Numbered from the stretch's first letter, positions 1-13,399 are shown. The stretch: DNA of 64,000 bases from Mansonella perstans (GCA_037074765.1 JBAMDO010000568.1:62001-126000), one strand, 5' to 3'. The notes: generated from the sequence alone by a model not told the origin. A program made the numbers and translations.

Positions 1-40
1 TCAAAATAATATCACTTGTTTTTTTTTTTTTTTTTTATAG

Positions 41-826
41 GGTCACTGTTGTGGTTCTCAGTCTTTCGAAGATTGGCGTGATTCTGTATGGTGGCAGAAA
101 GTAAATAGCATAGCTGAACTCAAACGGCGTTCTTTTGATTTGGCTGTACCGGATTTTTGCTGTCGCTCGGAGAAACGAAATTGTGGACGTCGGGATCATC
201 CTTCTAACATTTATTATAATGTGAGTTGCTCATTATCTTTATTCACTAAATTCTCTAGAATTCTTGATTCATTCATGCTAAGACGACTTGCTAAAAAAAA
301 ACAATTTGTGCTAAGATACTAAGATGACATGCTAAGATGACTTGCTGAAGAACTAACTTAAGACGACTTGTTAAAGAACCTAAGTTGTGCCTGCAAGGCT
401 TGCGAATTTCAGGGTTGCTTGAATTATTTGAAAAAAATGATGAGAGAACAATTGATAATCATATGTGGTGCTGCATTTGCACTTGCAGTAGTGCAGGTAT
501 TTGAATTTTAATCTTGAATACACTAAAAGATATTTAAATAAACTAGACAAAAATAGATCGGACGGATCAATTCTTTTTTTTCTCAGTGATTGGTCAGAGG
601 AAAGTGTTTTAAAGATCACTTAGAAAGGAAGGGAAGATGGTACAAAATTGTTGTTGCTTCACTTTTTTTTTTCATATTTGATTATATGAAAATATTATAT
701 TTCTAGCTATTTGGCATGGGTTTTGCTGTATATTTGTATACGAAATGGCGTAAATTCTTGGAGTTTCAACCTGTAGATTCTAAGGATAAAGAAAGAAAAA
801 ATTTGACAATGGTGTATTCTTCATGA
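41..826 (+). CDS. Tetraspanin, 3' exons (5' end outside window)
   Basis: Three in-phase exons, 41-220, 413-496 and 707-826, each preceded by an AG acceptor and followed by GT (the last ends in TGA). The first exon encodes the large extracellular loop: it opens with the tetraspanin signature CCG (GHCCGS) and carries the further cysteines FCC and RNC that form the loop disulfides. The second exon starts GCLNYL and continues into hydrophobic IICGAAFALAVV, which with LFGMGFAVYLY of exon 3 makes transmembrane segment 4. A short cytoplasmic tail ends in TMVYSS. Tetraspanins are four-span membrane organisers that assemble receptors and adhesion proteins into microdomains. Transmembrane segments 1-3 and the start codon lie left of the window. 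The family call is firm; the subfamily is not determined. Confidence 0.88.
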
Positions 827-1501
827 ATTTTTTTTGATCACTTAAAGTTTATGAGCATAAAAAAATCAGATTTGTTAAAAAAGCAGTCAGTCCTGCGTTC
901 TCACTCAAATATTTAAAATTATGTTATTTACAGACTTATAAAATCGAGTCTTATTTACAGTACTAATTTCAACATTATATTAGTCATATCGTCTTGTTCC
1001 TCTGTTTTTATTATATGTTGCTCTATTGTTTACAGCCTTGGTCATTATTAACTAAGGGAAAAATTTGCCATGGGTTTAATATTTTTGTAGCACTTTAAAT
1101 ATTTTTCTAGAATCCCATCTTGTGTAAGGCTGTCTAGCCATTTTTTATTCAAACTATCTGCTCTTGCCTTCTTATTAGCATATGGAATTTCAGTCTGTTC
1201 AAATTTTTGATATAATCTAGGAAGCAAATAATGCGATTAACATGTATGTAGACCCTTTTTTTCAATATCGCAATGCAATGCGTTGTTTATCATACATTTT
1301 TATCATTCAAATGCAACATAATTTTTGAATCTTCCTAAATTACATTTTAACAAGAGCTATACATTTCACAATTTATAATTTTAATATTCATCATAAACAT
1401 TAAATGCTGTAAAAAGCAGTTACTCAAAAAATAGAAATTTTGAGTATATTTCTTGTATCTGTCCCTTGCTTTTATATCTTTTTTTTTAAGTGCGATTCAA
1501 A

Positions 1502-1633
1502 TTATATTGTGTAAATGTTAAATGAATCTAAAATGCATTTATTATATTGTGTAAATGTTAATGAATCTAAGATGCATTTATTATATTGTGTAAATGTTAA
1601 ATGAATCTAAAATGCATTTATTATATTGTGTAA
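1502..1633. repeat. 40-bp tandem repeat, 3.3 copies
   Basis: Copies at 1502-1541, 1542-1580 (39 bp, one base deleted and one substitution) and 1581-1620, then 13 bases of a fourth copy. Each unit begins TTATATTGTGTAAATGTTAA and ends AATGCATTTA. Near-identity of the copies suggests recent expansion. Confidence 0.95.
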
Positions 1634-4600
1634 TTTGCAACTTTGCTGCTAATTTGCCGGAAGTTATTCTTTCATTAAGTGGAGTTTTTGGCAAACATAA
1701 TTCTGTGTATATATATTAAGTTCATAATTTATGGCTGAAATTTTACGCAATTTTATTTTTGATAAATCTGAATCATCATTGATTTCAAATTTTTTGATTT
1801 CAAAAAATATTTATTGTCATCTTCAAAATTTAATGTTTTGAATACAGATTTTTTTTGTATTTGGCGAGTCTCCATAGCATTATTGTATTCTATTTTGTTA
1901 AAGCTGATATTTTCCTGTGCTTTCATTCATCTTCACAATGTGCATTTTGCTGAAGTTTCATTGGTTTTTGAGTTTTATTATTTATTAACAAGTGTATTGT
2001 TTCAACGGATCATATTGGAATTTTATTTAAAAGATGCTATTAAAATAATGCGTGAACTATAATCAGTGGCATGAACAATTTTTAAAGATAATGCGCTGAT
2101 GAATAAGGATGTATAATGGATGGTGAAAAAATGATTGCACCGGGAATAGACTGATTTAAAATTGATTAATTGTATCATCGATTCTTTGTTAAGTTGTCCT
2201 CACAGCCAAAATTTCTTAGGGTCAAATATTTACAGCACTGGGACTTTTAAAGACGTATTATTTGGCTTAAGCATCCCCGATTCATTCATTTGACAGATGA
2301 AAAAATGTCACTTATAAGAGAGAGCCATAAGTTTATTCCACTAGCAACCTGAATTGATAGAGCTAGAACGAATACAATTCAAAGTTTACATTCTTTGAAA
2401 TTTAAGAATTCGTTGCCCGTTTTTTTTACCTCCTTTCCTTCCGCGACCTCCTCCCCTTTCTTTCATTTAAGTACCATTCTTACTTGACCGATCACATTTC
2501 CTCAAGCTAACTTCTCAACTCTATATCGTGAGCATTTCCTGACCCAGTGCTGTATTAATATATTTATAAGTACAGAAGCTTTATGCATTATTTTAGAGAG
2601 CCAAAATTTCAAATCAACAATGTCAACGAAGAAAAAGCAATTTAAGCCAAAAGCATTCAAAGGAATAAATTGTTTCCTCAAATTCCCTGTTTATTTGTCT
2701 GTTAAAAATTTCTTTTAAATCTTTAATCACATCTAGTTCGCATAAAAACAATGAGTTTGAACTTTGCTATGCTCTGAGTGGAAGTTTTTACTGCACGCTT
2801 TCCGTCGCCTTCCGTGCTGCACACTTGTAAAGCCTAGACTTCATTAAATTCGAAATCACAAAATTTCGTAGTTGCTTGCGGCATTTTACCATTACAAAAC
2901 AGTTCTCGCAGAGATTGCAACTGCTTACGATCGTACATCGAATCTTAACTGCCACAATACTGAAATTGATAAACATGAGACCTTTTGGAACTGCTAGCAA
3001 CTAAATTATTTCATTTAATACTTTTCGAAATTAACTTAGGTAACTCTTGCTTGCGTGAATCTTCTGAAGAATGCATAATAGCTTTGGTTGATGGAAATCA
3101 TTTTGCATTCTTGCATTCTTTGTCATTTCAATGATTGATGTAAAGCTATTTAACTAATTCTGTAGGAAATGATCGGCAAAGCTGATGGGTACTGCATCAG
3201 TTGAACTTGCTCACTTATTTAATATTTTATGAATATGATCATTTAAAAATATTTTAGACGGTAAAGCAATTAGTATTAATTGTGGTTGAGTAAAAAGTGA
3301 AGGAAAAGAAAAGATCTGTTCACAGAAATGCTGTGATGCTACTATTTATTTCAGCCAGTAAACTTACTTGAATGAAAATGATTTCTTGTCTTTGGTGCAA
3401 ACTAAAATGTCTTCTTAGCGGTTTTACTTATCATTTTTCATGATAACAAAATCAGATTTAACTAATACATATCCACAAAACTAAAGCAAATGATTTTTAT
3501 GCTCAAAAACTTCCTTGTCTCCTTATCAAATGGACAATGACCAAAAGTCTTAAAATTCTGCCTCAGAACAAGTGAAAATAATGAAGCTTAGTTCCATACA
3601 ACTTTTTATAGCATTGAAGTAAACTATATCTCAACTTTTTGAGAAAATTAAAAAATGATGTGGGAGTAGAAATCGGTGGTAAAGAAACAGATTATTGTGT
3701 AGAATCTTTCATTATTGTTTAGTTCACTTTGAAAGCGCATATCACCAAGCCTGAACCACCAACAAACTTATCGATGTTCACATTGTTCTAAGGTGAATCG
3801 TTGTGAAACTTTTTCCTGTTAATTTTTGTTAGCTTTCAGATCATTTATTTCTTCATTATTTTTACTATTTTTTTCTGCGCATACTCCTTTTCTAAACTTA
3901 AATCGTAACTTAGAAAATATTGCCTTGCAAGCTACTGGAAAACTCAGACACAACTAGAGGTAAAGTCAAAAATTTTGTTTCTGAAATTTCTGTAATTTGT
4001 TATTCAGATGTTCGGCTCAAAAAATGCTCTCCAGAATAATTTAGTGTTCATTCAACAACAATATTCCGCTATGACCTCTGCGTGCTATCTTTTCCATCTA
4101 ACCAATGCCTTGAAATTCATCGCAAGAAGCATTTGTGGAAAGGTATTTTACATTCAAATTTGCGATTTGCAATTCATAAAGCAATCGACAATGCAATTCA
4201 TAAAAATTCATGTGTGTAATTTCTATGATTCATGATTTATGCTTACTATCGGTGTCAACGGTTTAGCTGAATATGCTAAAGAATGGCTTGGATACGGGAA
4301 GTATGTTAATGATTTCCTTCCATTGATTCAAGGATCGAATAGGGAGAAACCGTGCCAGGAAAAATTTTAGCATTTGCAAATTAAAAAAACTTTTTTTTCA
4401 GTCAAATTTCTCTCAGACTGTGGGGAAACTGAAATAAGTGGAGTGCAAATCTCACAAATTTTCACGACATACACATATGTTTAACTTTTTTTTTTTACAA
4501 AGAATTATATTTTTAAACTCTGTTCAATCTATCATGTAAGATCTTATGAAATTTCATCTGTAACGATTTATAGTAAAAAACATATGGTGGTATCTTAACA

Positions 4601-6554
4601 CGATGTGCTACTATTTCTGAACATTTTTTAACAAATTTTCTTCAGCAGTTTTATTCTGTTGTTTGTTGCTAATAATTAGTCGGAATAAATTTTGCAATGA
4701 AATTTCAACGTCAACGAGAAGCACGTTTTACTTTTACTTGAATAAAAGGCGTATTTCATTTTCATGTCACAAGAGACGATTGATATGTTGAAAGATGAAA
4801 TTTATTACTCGTTTTTTATTTGCTTTTTCTCAGATCAAAAGAAATGTTCAGCATCATGAGTTAGTTTCAGGCAAACAATATGTAAGCACATGTGAAATCG
4901 ACTTGTTAAGGCTATATGCATTTCACTAAATCAGGTCAAACAGGCCTAGTTTGACTTCTTTCGTGATAAATGACCAATGACTAGGCCAGCACCACATAAT
5001 TATTAATGCTATCAGTTTGGTTAAAATCAGTTTATAGTCAATAATATTTAGCACTCTGAAGAATTTATTAAAGAAAGAGCAATGGAATTCATACTGAATA
5101 GCTAACCTTGAATAACGGAAGAAAAGGAAAAAAGAATTAAAATTAAAAATTTAGAATTCACAATGGTTTCGAATAGAAAATGGTTTAAATGAAAAACAGG
5201 AGATATTTTCTGAACATTTAAAAGATTTTTCTCAAAAATATAACAATGGAAGAGAATTTCCTCTCTTCTTTTTGGGTCCTTTTGTCCCTTTCATTGTTAG
5301 CTCATATCAAATAAATTTATTTCTCTATTTCACAAAATTTTATTTGGTACATTTAATTTCTAACTCAATGAGCGATCGTCAACAAAACAAACTTTATCAT
5401 ATCAGTTTAGCGAGCAATTAGTCAACAATATCAAAGCAGATAGCTATATTGTGCCACCTGAGAACGGAAATCTACCCAACAATCATTATCAGGAGGATTG
5501 CTTCTCTTCGAAATGGAATTGATAACGAATTTTACGAAATGTTTTGTTTCCTCAATTAGTAGTTGATATGCTGCTAGCACATAACTTGACCTGCATGACC
5601 CCTAGTAGATGAGGAAAATGAATCAGAAGAGAGTAAAGGAATCATTGATTTGTGTTCATATCGCTAAACTTTCCAATCATTTATCGCTGACCTAGATTTG
5701 ATAAATTGCTCATCATCAGCAACTACAGTGGGTCAGATGACAAATAAATATTTGACTTTAACAGATATTGATTGTGCACGTCACATCACTATATAAAATG
5801 ATAATTGTTTAATCATATTTTGTTCATTTTGTTCAATTAAATTTAACAAATTTCAAAATCATAGGAAAAAAAAAAATCTCTCTCATACAATTTCTTTCTT
5901 ATCAGTTTTGTTCATTTCATTTAGATTGATTCAATACTGTTTAATGATGAATAACATCGATGAATCATCATCCTACATATGTTGGGTAGATGTGCAATTG
6001 AAATTAATCATTACTATAAATAAAACTCTTCATACTATTTTGTACATTTTAATTTCTGGGATATTTTTCAGTTATCAGTTTATCAATAGAATGAGCGAAG
6101 AAGAAGGTATTTTGTTAGTTAAAGTATCTCTTCAATTATTTACTTCTCTTCTTAAATCTCTCATTCATCTAATTTCAATTCTTATTTAATGTTCTTTAAG
6201 TTTTGAATTTTATTTCCAATTTGTTTCATGTTTAAAACATTTGCATATGAAATTTTGCTTGTTAATCAGAAGTATTGAATTTTGAAAGATTCAACTTCTA
6301 CCAATGTTAAAATATTAAGCAATTGATAAGTAAATGCAACTGCAACAAAAGAATTTCAAGAATTATTAAATTATTTTCATGCTTAAATTTAAGCAAATAT
6401 TAATATAACTTTATTAATTAATATAATTTGTGGTGATTCAGTAAGAATGCTCTGAAAAAGTTGCACGTATTCATTTCGCGTGAATAATGATTACGTTTCT
6501 AAATTACTTACGTAAAACAAAGTACTACCCTTGCCATCTTCCTCAAATGCTTTC

Positions 6555-6672
6555 GTGTGCGTGTGTGTGTGTATGTGTGTGTGTGTGCGTGCGTGTGTGT
6601 GCGCGTGTGTGTGCGTGTGTGTGTATGTGTGTATGTGTGTGTGTGTGTGTGTGCGTGTGTGTGTGTGTGTGT
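6555..6672. repeat. TG/CA microsatellite, about 118 bp
   Basis: Alternating GT dinucleotides interrupted by GC and AT steps. The apparent Cys/Val and His/Thr reading frames across it are simple-sequence artefacts, not genes. Long alternating purine-pyrimidine tracts of this kind can adopt Z-DNA and are usually length-polymorphic. Confidence 0.95.
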
Positions 6673-7610
6673 CTGTTCATTCTCCATCTTTTCTGAAAAC
6701 AAAGTTGTTTAGTCATCCATCACCTTTTTCTTCCTTATTTCACTTTCCGGTTTTTCATATGTTTCATTTAGCGTTAATCTCTGTTCTCCGTTAATATTAG
6801 TATGTATACCTGATATTATTACATAACGTCTCTTTCTCTCTCTATCTCTCTCTTTCATACATTTATACCTGGTGATTTTTTAACATTTATATAAAACGTC
6901 AACGCAATTGCTACCATGGTTACCAAATGCTAGCTTTAACTATCGGAAATTGACCATCTAAGCAAAGCTTATCATTAATTTTTTGCCAGATAGGCGTTCC
7001 TTATTTTGCATAGAACTAGGATGAAATAAAAATGAGGACAGGTTGCACATAATCATTGCTTGATACGTGCATGTGCGTGGTAGTTGACTCTCTTTCTGAA
7101 TCCTATTTAGTTTATATTTTAAAAATTGAAATAGCAATTATTCTATGTTTTGCTCTTTTGAAAACATTGTTATCATTGTTCATTTTTGAATATAAATCAT
7201 TCATACTATTTGCCAATTTTGCACTATTCTATATGTTGAAATACTCTTTCACCCTATGATATTTTTCTACAGAAAATAGTACTCTTCTTAAATATTAACT
7301 GTCATTTCATTGAATTATCACTATTTGTCATTTGTGTTTATGTATAGGAAAGTTATAGAAAGTTCAAAATTGTTAAATAACTTTCTTAAAAGTTGTATTT
7401 TATTAGAGATATATTTCATTTGAAAGGTTATGATCAGTATCAAACTGTGTAATATGTTGATACTACTCTCAGAATATTTCTCATTGCTAGCTATCTTTTG
7501 TATCAATTCAATCTTGCAATATTTAAGCCATACGTTTAGAATGCTTCATTTTTCTCCTTCTGAACAACCATTGCAAATCATACGTTTTCATTTTTTTTTG
7601 CAGTTGCGAA

Positions 7611-9552
7611 ATGACGAAATTAACGCGAATAGGTGCACGTGATAGCCGACGCATGGGTGACGTGAATTTGGATGATTTCTGGAATGAAGATGCGGATAAG
7701 TACAAATGTTGCTGTCGTACATTGCATGTTGTTCGAGCATCGTTCTTTATTGCCTATGCTCAAATGCTAATCACAGTCATCTTTGCACTTTTCTTTATTT
7801 TTTATTATGTACAGGTTAGTTGCATTTTAATACAACGAAACTTTTTTATATAAAATAAATATTGTAACATGTATCAGTGACATCATATAATACTGAAAAT
7901 GATCGTAAAATACTTAGCATCTTTACTGTATCATTTCATTTTATGATAGATCATTTTAAATGTATTGATAATGAACCATTGGAGTAAACTTCTTGAAAGT
8001 TAACATAAGATATACTACAAGTAAGTAATTTTCATTCTATGTCCATAAAATTTATCATTAATCTAGGCTATTAATGGACGCCTAACGTCAGATCACTGGA
8101 TCAATCAATTGGGTGAACGATACATCTGTAAGCATCTTTTTTCAACTTATCTAACATTATTTTGAAAACGCACTACGAATTTTCTTTTAACTGTTTTCAC
8201 TTTTAATCGTTTCAGCTAAATGCTAAAGATTTAGATATGGTCAATTATTTCCAGATTTTTCATTGGAAAAGGCTCGGTTGTTTTCAGTACTGATCTTTAC
8301 GAGATTTGCTCAATAAGACTGTAATATTCACAGTGTCAGTTGGTAGGTTTATTGAAAGGTGCAACTTCTCATTCAGATAAACTGCATTTCAGCTTCACTT
8401 CTGTTTGCGGTCACGTTACAGTTGCTCCTGGTTTTTTTACTGGTTCACGGAATTCGCACAGAACGCCGTTCATTTTTACTTCCATTTATTGTATTCGCAT
8501 TGATCGCAGTTATTCTTGGTTTTGTCCAGGTAGGTATTTAACGGTCTTATTTATTCCGAAGTTTAATTTGATTATGCGGTACTTATCATTCATATAAAGT
8601 TATTATTAACCGTTTTTAATAGTAATCCTAAACAAATCGAAACATTTTTAGATCGGGAATGATTTATTCGGTTTCATGCATCCTTCGTCACTGGCACATT
8701 TAATGTACGACAACAAGTTGGTTCCTTGTTCTGTTTTACAGTTCTCTTTCTGTCTCTCTCTCTCTCTATATATATATGATCTCTCCACTTTTCTCTATCC
8801 TTTCCGACATCCTGTTTTTCTGTTTTCAAAAAGAACTTTTATATAATTTTTTGCAGTCAGTTCTTTACCCATCTGATTGGGACGATGTTTCAATTATGGT
8901 GTGTTGCTACTGTGTGGCGATGCTATGGTTTCCTAGGAGACAAAAAGGTTATTTTTAAAAAAGTGGTAATTTTGCTTCATCAGTTTGACATTGGGCAGTC
9001 AGTTAAAAGGACGCATCTTTAAGAAATCAATGAATTAGTTTTAATTTTGTTGTCACTGCGGGACATCATCATTTATTTCGGAACATACACAATTAAATTC
9101 AGTTTGTTCTTATATACATGTATTTTTCAATCCGAATTTAAAAGAAAAAGATTTCTTTCGTAACTAAATGTTGGATTGGGATCAAAATTTGCAAATCATT
9201 TCATGGTAATCTGAAAGTCTTTGATTCATTTCACGATAACTTCTAAGTTAGGATCGAAAAATACATGTAAATACGAATTTTAACATCCATCATTAACATT
9301 CGTATTATTTTTGATAATTTAGAACTCATACAGTGGCATATAGTAAGGATATTTGTTTCCAGTATAAACTGTAAATTCTCTGAAAGTCTTCAAAGATTTT
9401 AGGTTGTGCGACACATTGGGGAACAACTTCTGACGACTCAAGCAGCATTTCATTACGACGATATTCCGCATGAATACATTACGTTATCACAACCTCCACC
9501 GTACGCCGACACCGTTATTAGCTTGGACAAACAACCTCTTACGACGGCGTAA
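7611..9552 (+). CDS. LAPTM4-like lysosomal/endosomal four-span protein
   Basis: Six exons with consistent phases: 7611-7814, 8067-8127, 8393-8529, 8652-8704, 8857-8947 and 9403-9552 (231 residues). The start ATG sits 8 bases after TTTTTGCAG, a probable spliced-leader acceptor. Visible features are a CCC motif just before segment 1 (VRASFFIAYAQMLITVIFAL), segment 2 (SLLFAVTLQLLLVFLLVHG), segment 3 (FLLPFIVFALIAVILGFV) and segment 4, which ends in a WRCYGFL block like the WNCYKY block of LAPTM4. The C-terminal tail contains PPPYADT. In LAPTM4/5, PPxY motifs recruit NEDD4-family ubiquitin ligases for lysosomal sorting. Length and topology fit LAPTM4 (about 226-233 residues), but the loop before segment 4 is shorter and overall similarity is modest, so another nematode four-span family is possible. 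Confidence 0.68.
8751..8778. repeat. TC then TA simple repeat in an intron
   Basis: A short (TC)n tract passing into (TA)n inside intron 4 of the LAPTM4-like gene, between the exon ending at 8704 and the one starting at 8857. Confidence 0.85.
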
Positions 9553-11665
9553 ATAACAAACGAAAATCTCATGCATATATGATATGAGGTTTATGAAAAA
9601 TTTTTCAGTTCATCCTGACAATTTTTGTCTGCTGTCATATCGCAGTTATCTGTTCCTTTTTAATAATTTCGAGTCCTCAGGAATTCCTTGAATAAGTCAT
9701 AGCTTATTGGAATGATTACAAGTTGTACTACTGTTAATGCAAGTGTAAAATCTGCAAGCTTTATCTCTGATCTGGATATCCACTTATTTTTCAACTGAAA
9801 TCATTTATTTTACAGAAGTTTCGCTCTGTTATCATCTATATCTTACATTATTACCAATAAGTCATGGCTATGTCTGTGGATTTTGATGGCTCGCAAAATT
9901 TTAGAAGCCAAACTTTCCAAGTTATAACATGAACTTTATGAAATTAATATTGAATTTGAATGGGTGATACAATATATTTGTAGTTCAATTGAACGTTTGC
10001 GTTTTCCGAGAAATTTTGCTACATTTGGAATAAAATTTAACTCGTTATATTTTTCTCTTTTCGATCATAATAGCTGCAGCTATACAGAAAAAGGAACTAA
10101 AAATTCATTATCCTAGCAGTGTATGATATTTTACTATTTATTTTCATGTAAAAGGTATTTTCTCTATAATAAACGTCATTTCAAACGTAGAATTTCTCTT
10201 CGCCTCCTTTTGGTTTTTTGAATAGTGAAGGGAACGGTGAGTTTTTTATCTTTTATACGTTACGATTACTTTCGAGATCTGTACTGCAGTGAGTTTACTT
10301 AGTTTCATTCTTAAAATGTAAAGAAGAAATTTTGAAATATTTGGGCAAAAAATTTTAATTCTTGATTCAATACTTGATACTCTTAAAATTGTAACTTAGT
10401 TGTTCTGCTGCAGGGTTTTTAATTGTTTCATTTTTTGAAAGGTTGTGCTAATCAACTGTTTTGTGTTCTTGGCTGAATTTTTTATATGTTGATTAAAATA
10501 CTAGTTGCTGATGGTTTTCCGTGTGGCAATAGAATAGCTTTTATATTAATAGACTTTAGACACAAAACTTTGAAAGAGTGCTTCTGTCAGAATATTTTTT
10601 AAATCATTTTTCAATGTAGGTTAAAAAGATTTCAGTACTTCCAGAATTTTGAAGTTTGCAAATGTGGAAATTATTAGTGATGATGGAGCAATTTTGAAAT
10701 TGATCTTCTGTTGTGAGTTTGTTGGTTTTTTGAACTCAAATTTTTATTTTTGATACGTATAGTTGTCCACTTTGCATCCATTCATCAGGATTTACTATCT
10801 AGTTGGTGACAGATATCTTCAGGACTGTAATTCCTGTTCAGTTTAACCAGGTTCTTCTGGTATCCTTCTTTCTCGATCCTAATAATAGAACTGTTTCGAA
10901 TTCTAATTATGTGCTTTTGTAAATGTAAAATTACTTCTGAAATTTGTTTCACTCGGATTCGAAACATTTAATTGAATGTTTCATTGATGTACCTACTTTC
11001 AATTAAATGCTCCCAAATAACTTGTGACTGCACTATTTTGATCTCTCTTCTTTGATCTGTCTTCAAGATTTGCTTGCTTCATTACCAATTTTTAGGCATC
11101 ACTGTAATTTGGCAGCACAGAATAAGGCTTGTGCTGAAAAACGTCGATTTTATTAAAAATTAGACAAAATTTTGAATTTTTGAGGCAAATATTAAAATTT
11201 TGAGATAAATGCTATCTGTATGAGATCTCAGGCATAATTAGGCCCAGCTCATATGTACTACAGAATTCTGAAGGCAGTATTCTGGCTGCGGACTCTTGTT
11301 CATCTTGTTTAGCCAGAAACAAGGGAGCTATACATGGGATTGCAATTTGCATTGTAGCACCGATTTGGTGTCTTTCGAATATCCCATTACTGGGAGAGTG
11401 CGGGAATACCCCCGCTCAGTGTTTCTCTGGTGGAGATGAACATTCATTTCTGCGGTTTTATCAGTTAGTCAAATAGAAAATGATTAATAGCATTCTTTAG
11501 TAATGAATTCATATTGTGCACCAAATGTGTATAAAATGGTTGCTTTTTTTGTGATATTTGTAAATATTATTATTATGAATGAATAAATCTCCCATATAAT
11601 TTGTATGCTTGCAATTCTTTCAGATTTCGAAAAGTTTTAATGATTGGAACTTGGAGTTAGCTGAA
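9553..11665. other. Intergenic region with a GC-rich structured patch
   Basis: No coding exon recognised. Most of it is AT-rich, but roughly 11225-11455 is clearly richer in G and C and contains a hairpin with stem GCGGG (11400-11404) pairing with CCCGC (11411-11415). A pyrimidine-AG acceptor ends at 11623, 42 bases before the start codon of the next gene, and is a probable spliced-leader site. Confidence 0.5.
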
Positions 11666-13399
11666 ATGTTATTTTCAAAAATTATAGCTTTGTGCTTCAT
11701 AGCTTTTGCTAAAGCTATCGAATTGACATTTGAATTATCCGACAGTGCAAATCAGTGCTTTTATGAAGACATTAAAGCTGGCATTGATTGCGTCATTGAA
11801 TATCAGGTACTGTAAAATTACTGTATAGTTATCGTACAAATAAATGGGTCAACTCGATTGTTGATTACATCAAATCATATATATAATCAATGATTCAGTC
11901 CTTTTATCAGTGAGAAAGCACCATGTTTTTTGGTGCTTTCTCACTGATAAATGATAAACTTAATTAATGACGAAAACTTCCTCACTTAATTAATGATAAA
12001 ATCGTTTCTGTAATCAGAACATTACATTTTCTTTTACTAAAATTTTAACTCGTTTTGAAAACATTGTCTCTCTACAACCTCTTCGACTTAACTTTTTGTG
12101 ATCATTAATGATGGTAATTTTGTGTACTTTATATTCAATTATTCTTTTTCCTTCTGTGTCATATTTTCGTGCTTTATTATATTTTAGGTTGTAACAGGTG
12201 GCCAATATGATGTTGATATGACACTCCAAGATAAGGAAGGTAAAATCTTGCATAAAGCTGTCAAGAAGCAATATGGTACTTTTTCATGGAAAACAGAAAC
12301 AGAAGGAACATATAAGGTTTTTTCATTCTGTTAAGTTCCATTTGTGTTGTTTAAAACAGGTGTCAAACCAAGTCTTGTAGAAAAAGCATTACTATTCGAG
12401 GTTACATTAGCTGAAAACCATTTAGATTTCTATTTCAAATGTTTCTTCTTTCGGAGGACTTTGATTAATTTTCTTTCATTTCACTCTTCTTTAGGCATGT
12501 TTCTCAAATGAATTTTCAACTTTTTCACATAAGATAGTCTACATGGATTGGCAAAAAGGAGACGACAGCCATCTATCATCAAGTACAATTTTTATTCACT
12601 TGGCTTAGAAACGGGATAACACTCATTTTACAGTTACTTATTTGATTTGAAAAGATCAGATCAATGGAAATATAAAATTCCATTTTCATATAATAAAACA
12701 AATCTTATACATTTTCTAACACTGTTTAGATGATACTTAAATTCAGATCCCAATAAGGTAACTTCGCGAATAGCAGCCGTGACACAACTCGAATCATTTG
12801 CATCAGCTATTGGTGATCGGTTGAGGCTTATTGATGATTACCAAACACATCACCGGCTGAGAGAAGCTACCGGACGTAAGCGTGCGGAAGACCTCAACGA
12901 GCGTGTTTTACTGTGGTCTCTAGGACAGACAGCAATTATTATTACTTTGGGAATAGCACAGGTAATATATACATCTTTTAAATTAGGAGTCACAGTTTTA
13001 CGAAGTGATGAAACTTTAATATAATTTATTGTTATGTTACCATTTTTTTGAAGCAATGATGAAAGTTTGTTTCAAAGTATTGATATTGAGGAACCACTGC
13101 ATAGTTTTTAATAATGGTACAGAATTTAACAGGATCTTTTAAAATGCAAGTGATAATATGTCAAATTTTGAGAAATTTCTAGAAAAAGCAACATTGAAAA
13201 GATGGAGAAACTTAAAACCAGGTGTCTCCCATACAATACTTGTTCTAGCTGGAGTAGCAAAACATGAGCTAAAAAGTGTAATTTAGAATTACTTGACACC
13301 TGTGATATGAACTAAACAGAGCAAAATGTCCATAAATGTGTTCATTTGCAGGTACTCCTACTTCGTTCATTTTTCACCGAAAAAAGAACTGTCTTCTGA
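11666..13399 (+). CDS. p24-family cargo receptor (TMED3/TMED7-like)
   Basis: Five exons with matching phases: 11666-11806, 12188-12316, 12495-12582, 12747-12961 and 13352-13399 (206 residues). An N-terminal signal peptide ([16 protein letters not shown]) is followed at once by the GOLD domain start IELTFELSD, with the two disulfide cysteines in NQCFYED and [13 protein letters not shown]. The blocks GGQYDVDM and KKQYGTFSW also match TMED7/TMED3. The coiled region contains the family hallmark [20 protein letters not shown], then one transmembrane helix and a short tail [11 protein letters not shown] with the diphenylalanine COPII-binding motif and adjacent basic residues. p24 proteins cycle between ER and Golgi and help select lumenal cargo and shape COPI/COPII vesicles. 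Length fits the family (TMED7 is 224 residues). I am confident of the family and of the gamma-type (TMED3/7) branch. Confidence 0.93.
11903..11951 (+). other. Perfect 21-bp inverted repeat (hairpin) in TMED intron 1
   Basis: Left arm 11903-11923 (TTTATCAGTGAGAAAGCACC plus A) and right arm 11931-11951 are exact reverse complements, separated by the 7-base loop TGTTTTT. Transcription of intron 1 in either direction would give a fully paired 21-bp stem. The arm length equals a small-RNA duplex, but the stem is shorter and more perfect than usual for a pre-miRNA. It could equally be a miniature foldback element or a chance local inversion. Confidence 0.75.

Larger units (their letters stand above)
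827..7603. other. Gene-poor intergenic stretch
   Basis: AT-rich sequence with homopolymer runs and no exon I can connect to a family. Open frames here are short, low in complexity and lack neighbours in phase. It holds the 40-bp tandem repeat at 1502-1633, the TG microsatellite at 6555-6672 and CT-rich simple sequence near 6830-6855. One isolated item looks like a first exon: an acceptor at 6070 or 6077, then ATG at 6091 encoding MSEEE and a GT donor after 6106, but I found no partner exon. Confidence 0.6.

Noticed and set aside
6070..6106. Acceptor followed by ATG AGC GAA GAA GAA G and a GT donor, like a nematode first exon (MSEEE)
   Set aside because: No partner exon found downstream. Joining to the acceptor at 7603 gives an immediate stop, so it is probably chance.
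6487..6794. Overlapping Cys/Val-rich and His/Thr-rich open frames
   Set aside because: They are translations of the TG microsatellite on both strands.
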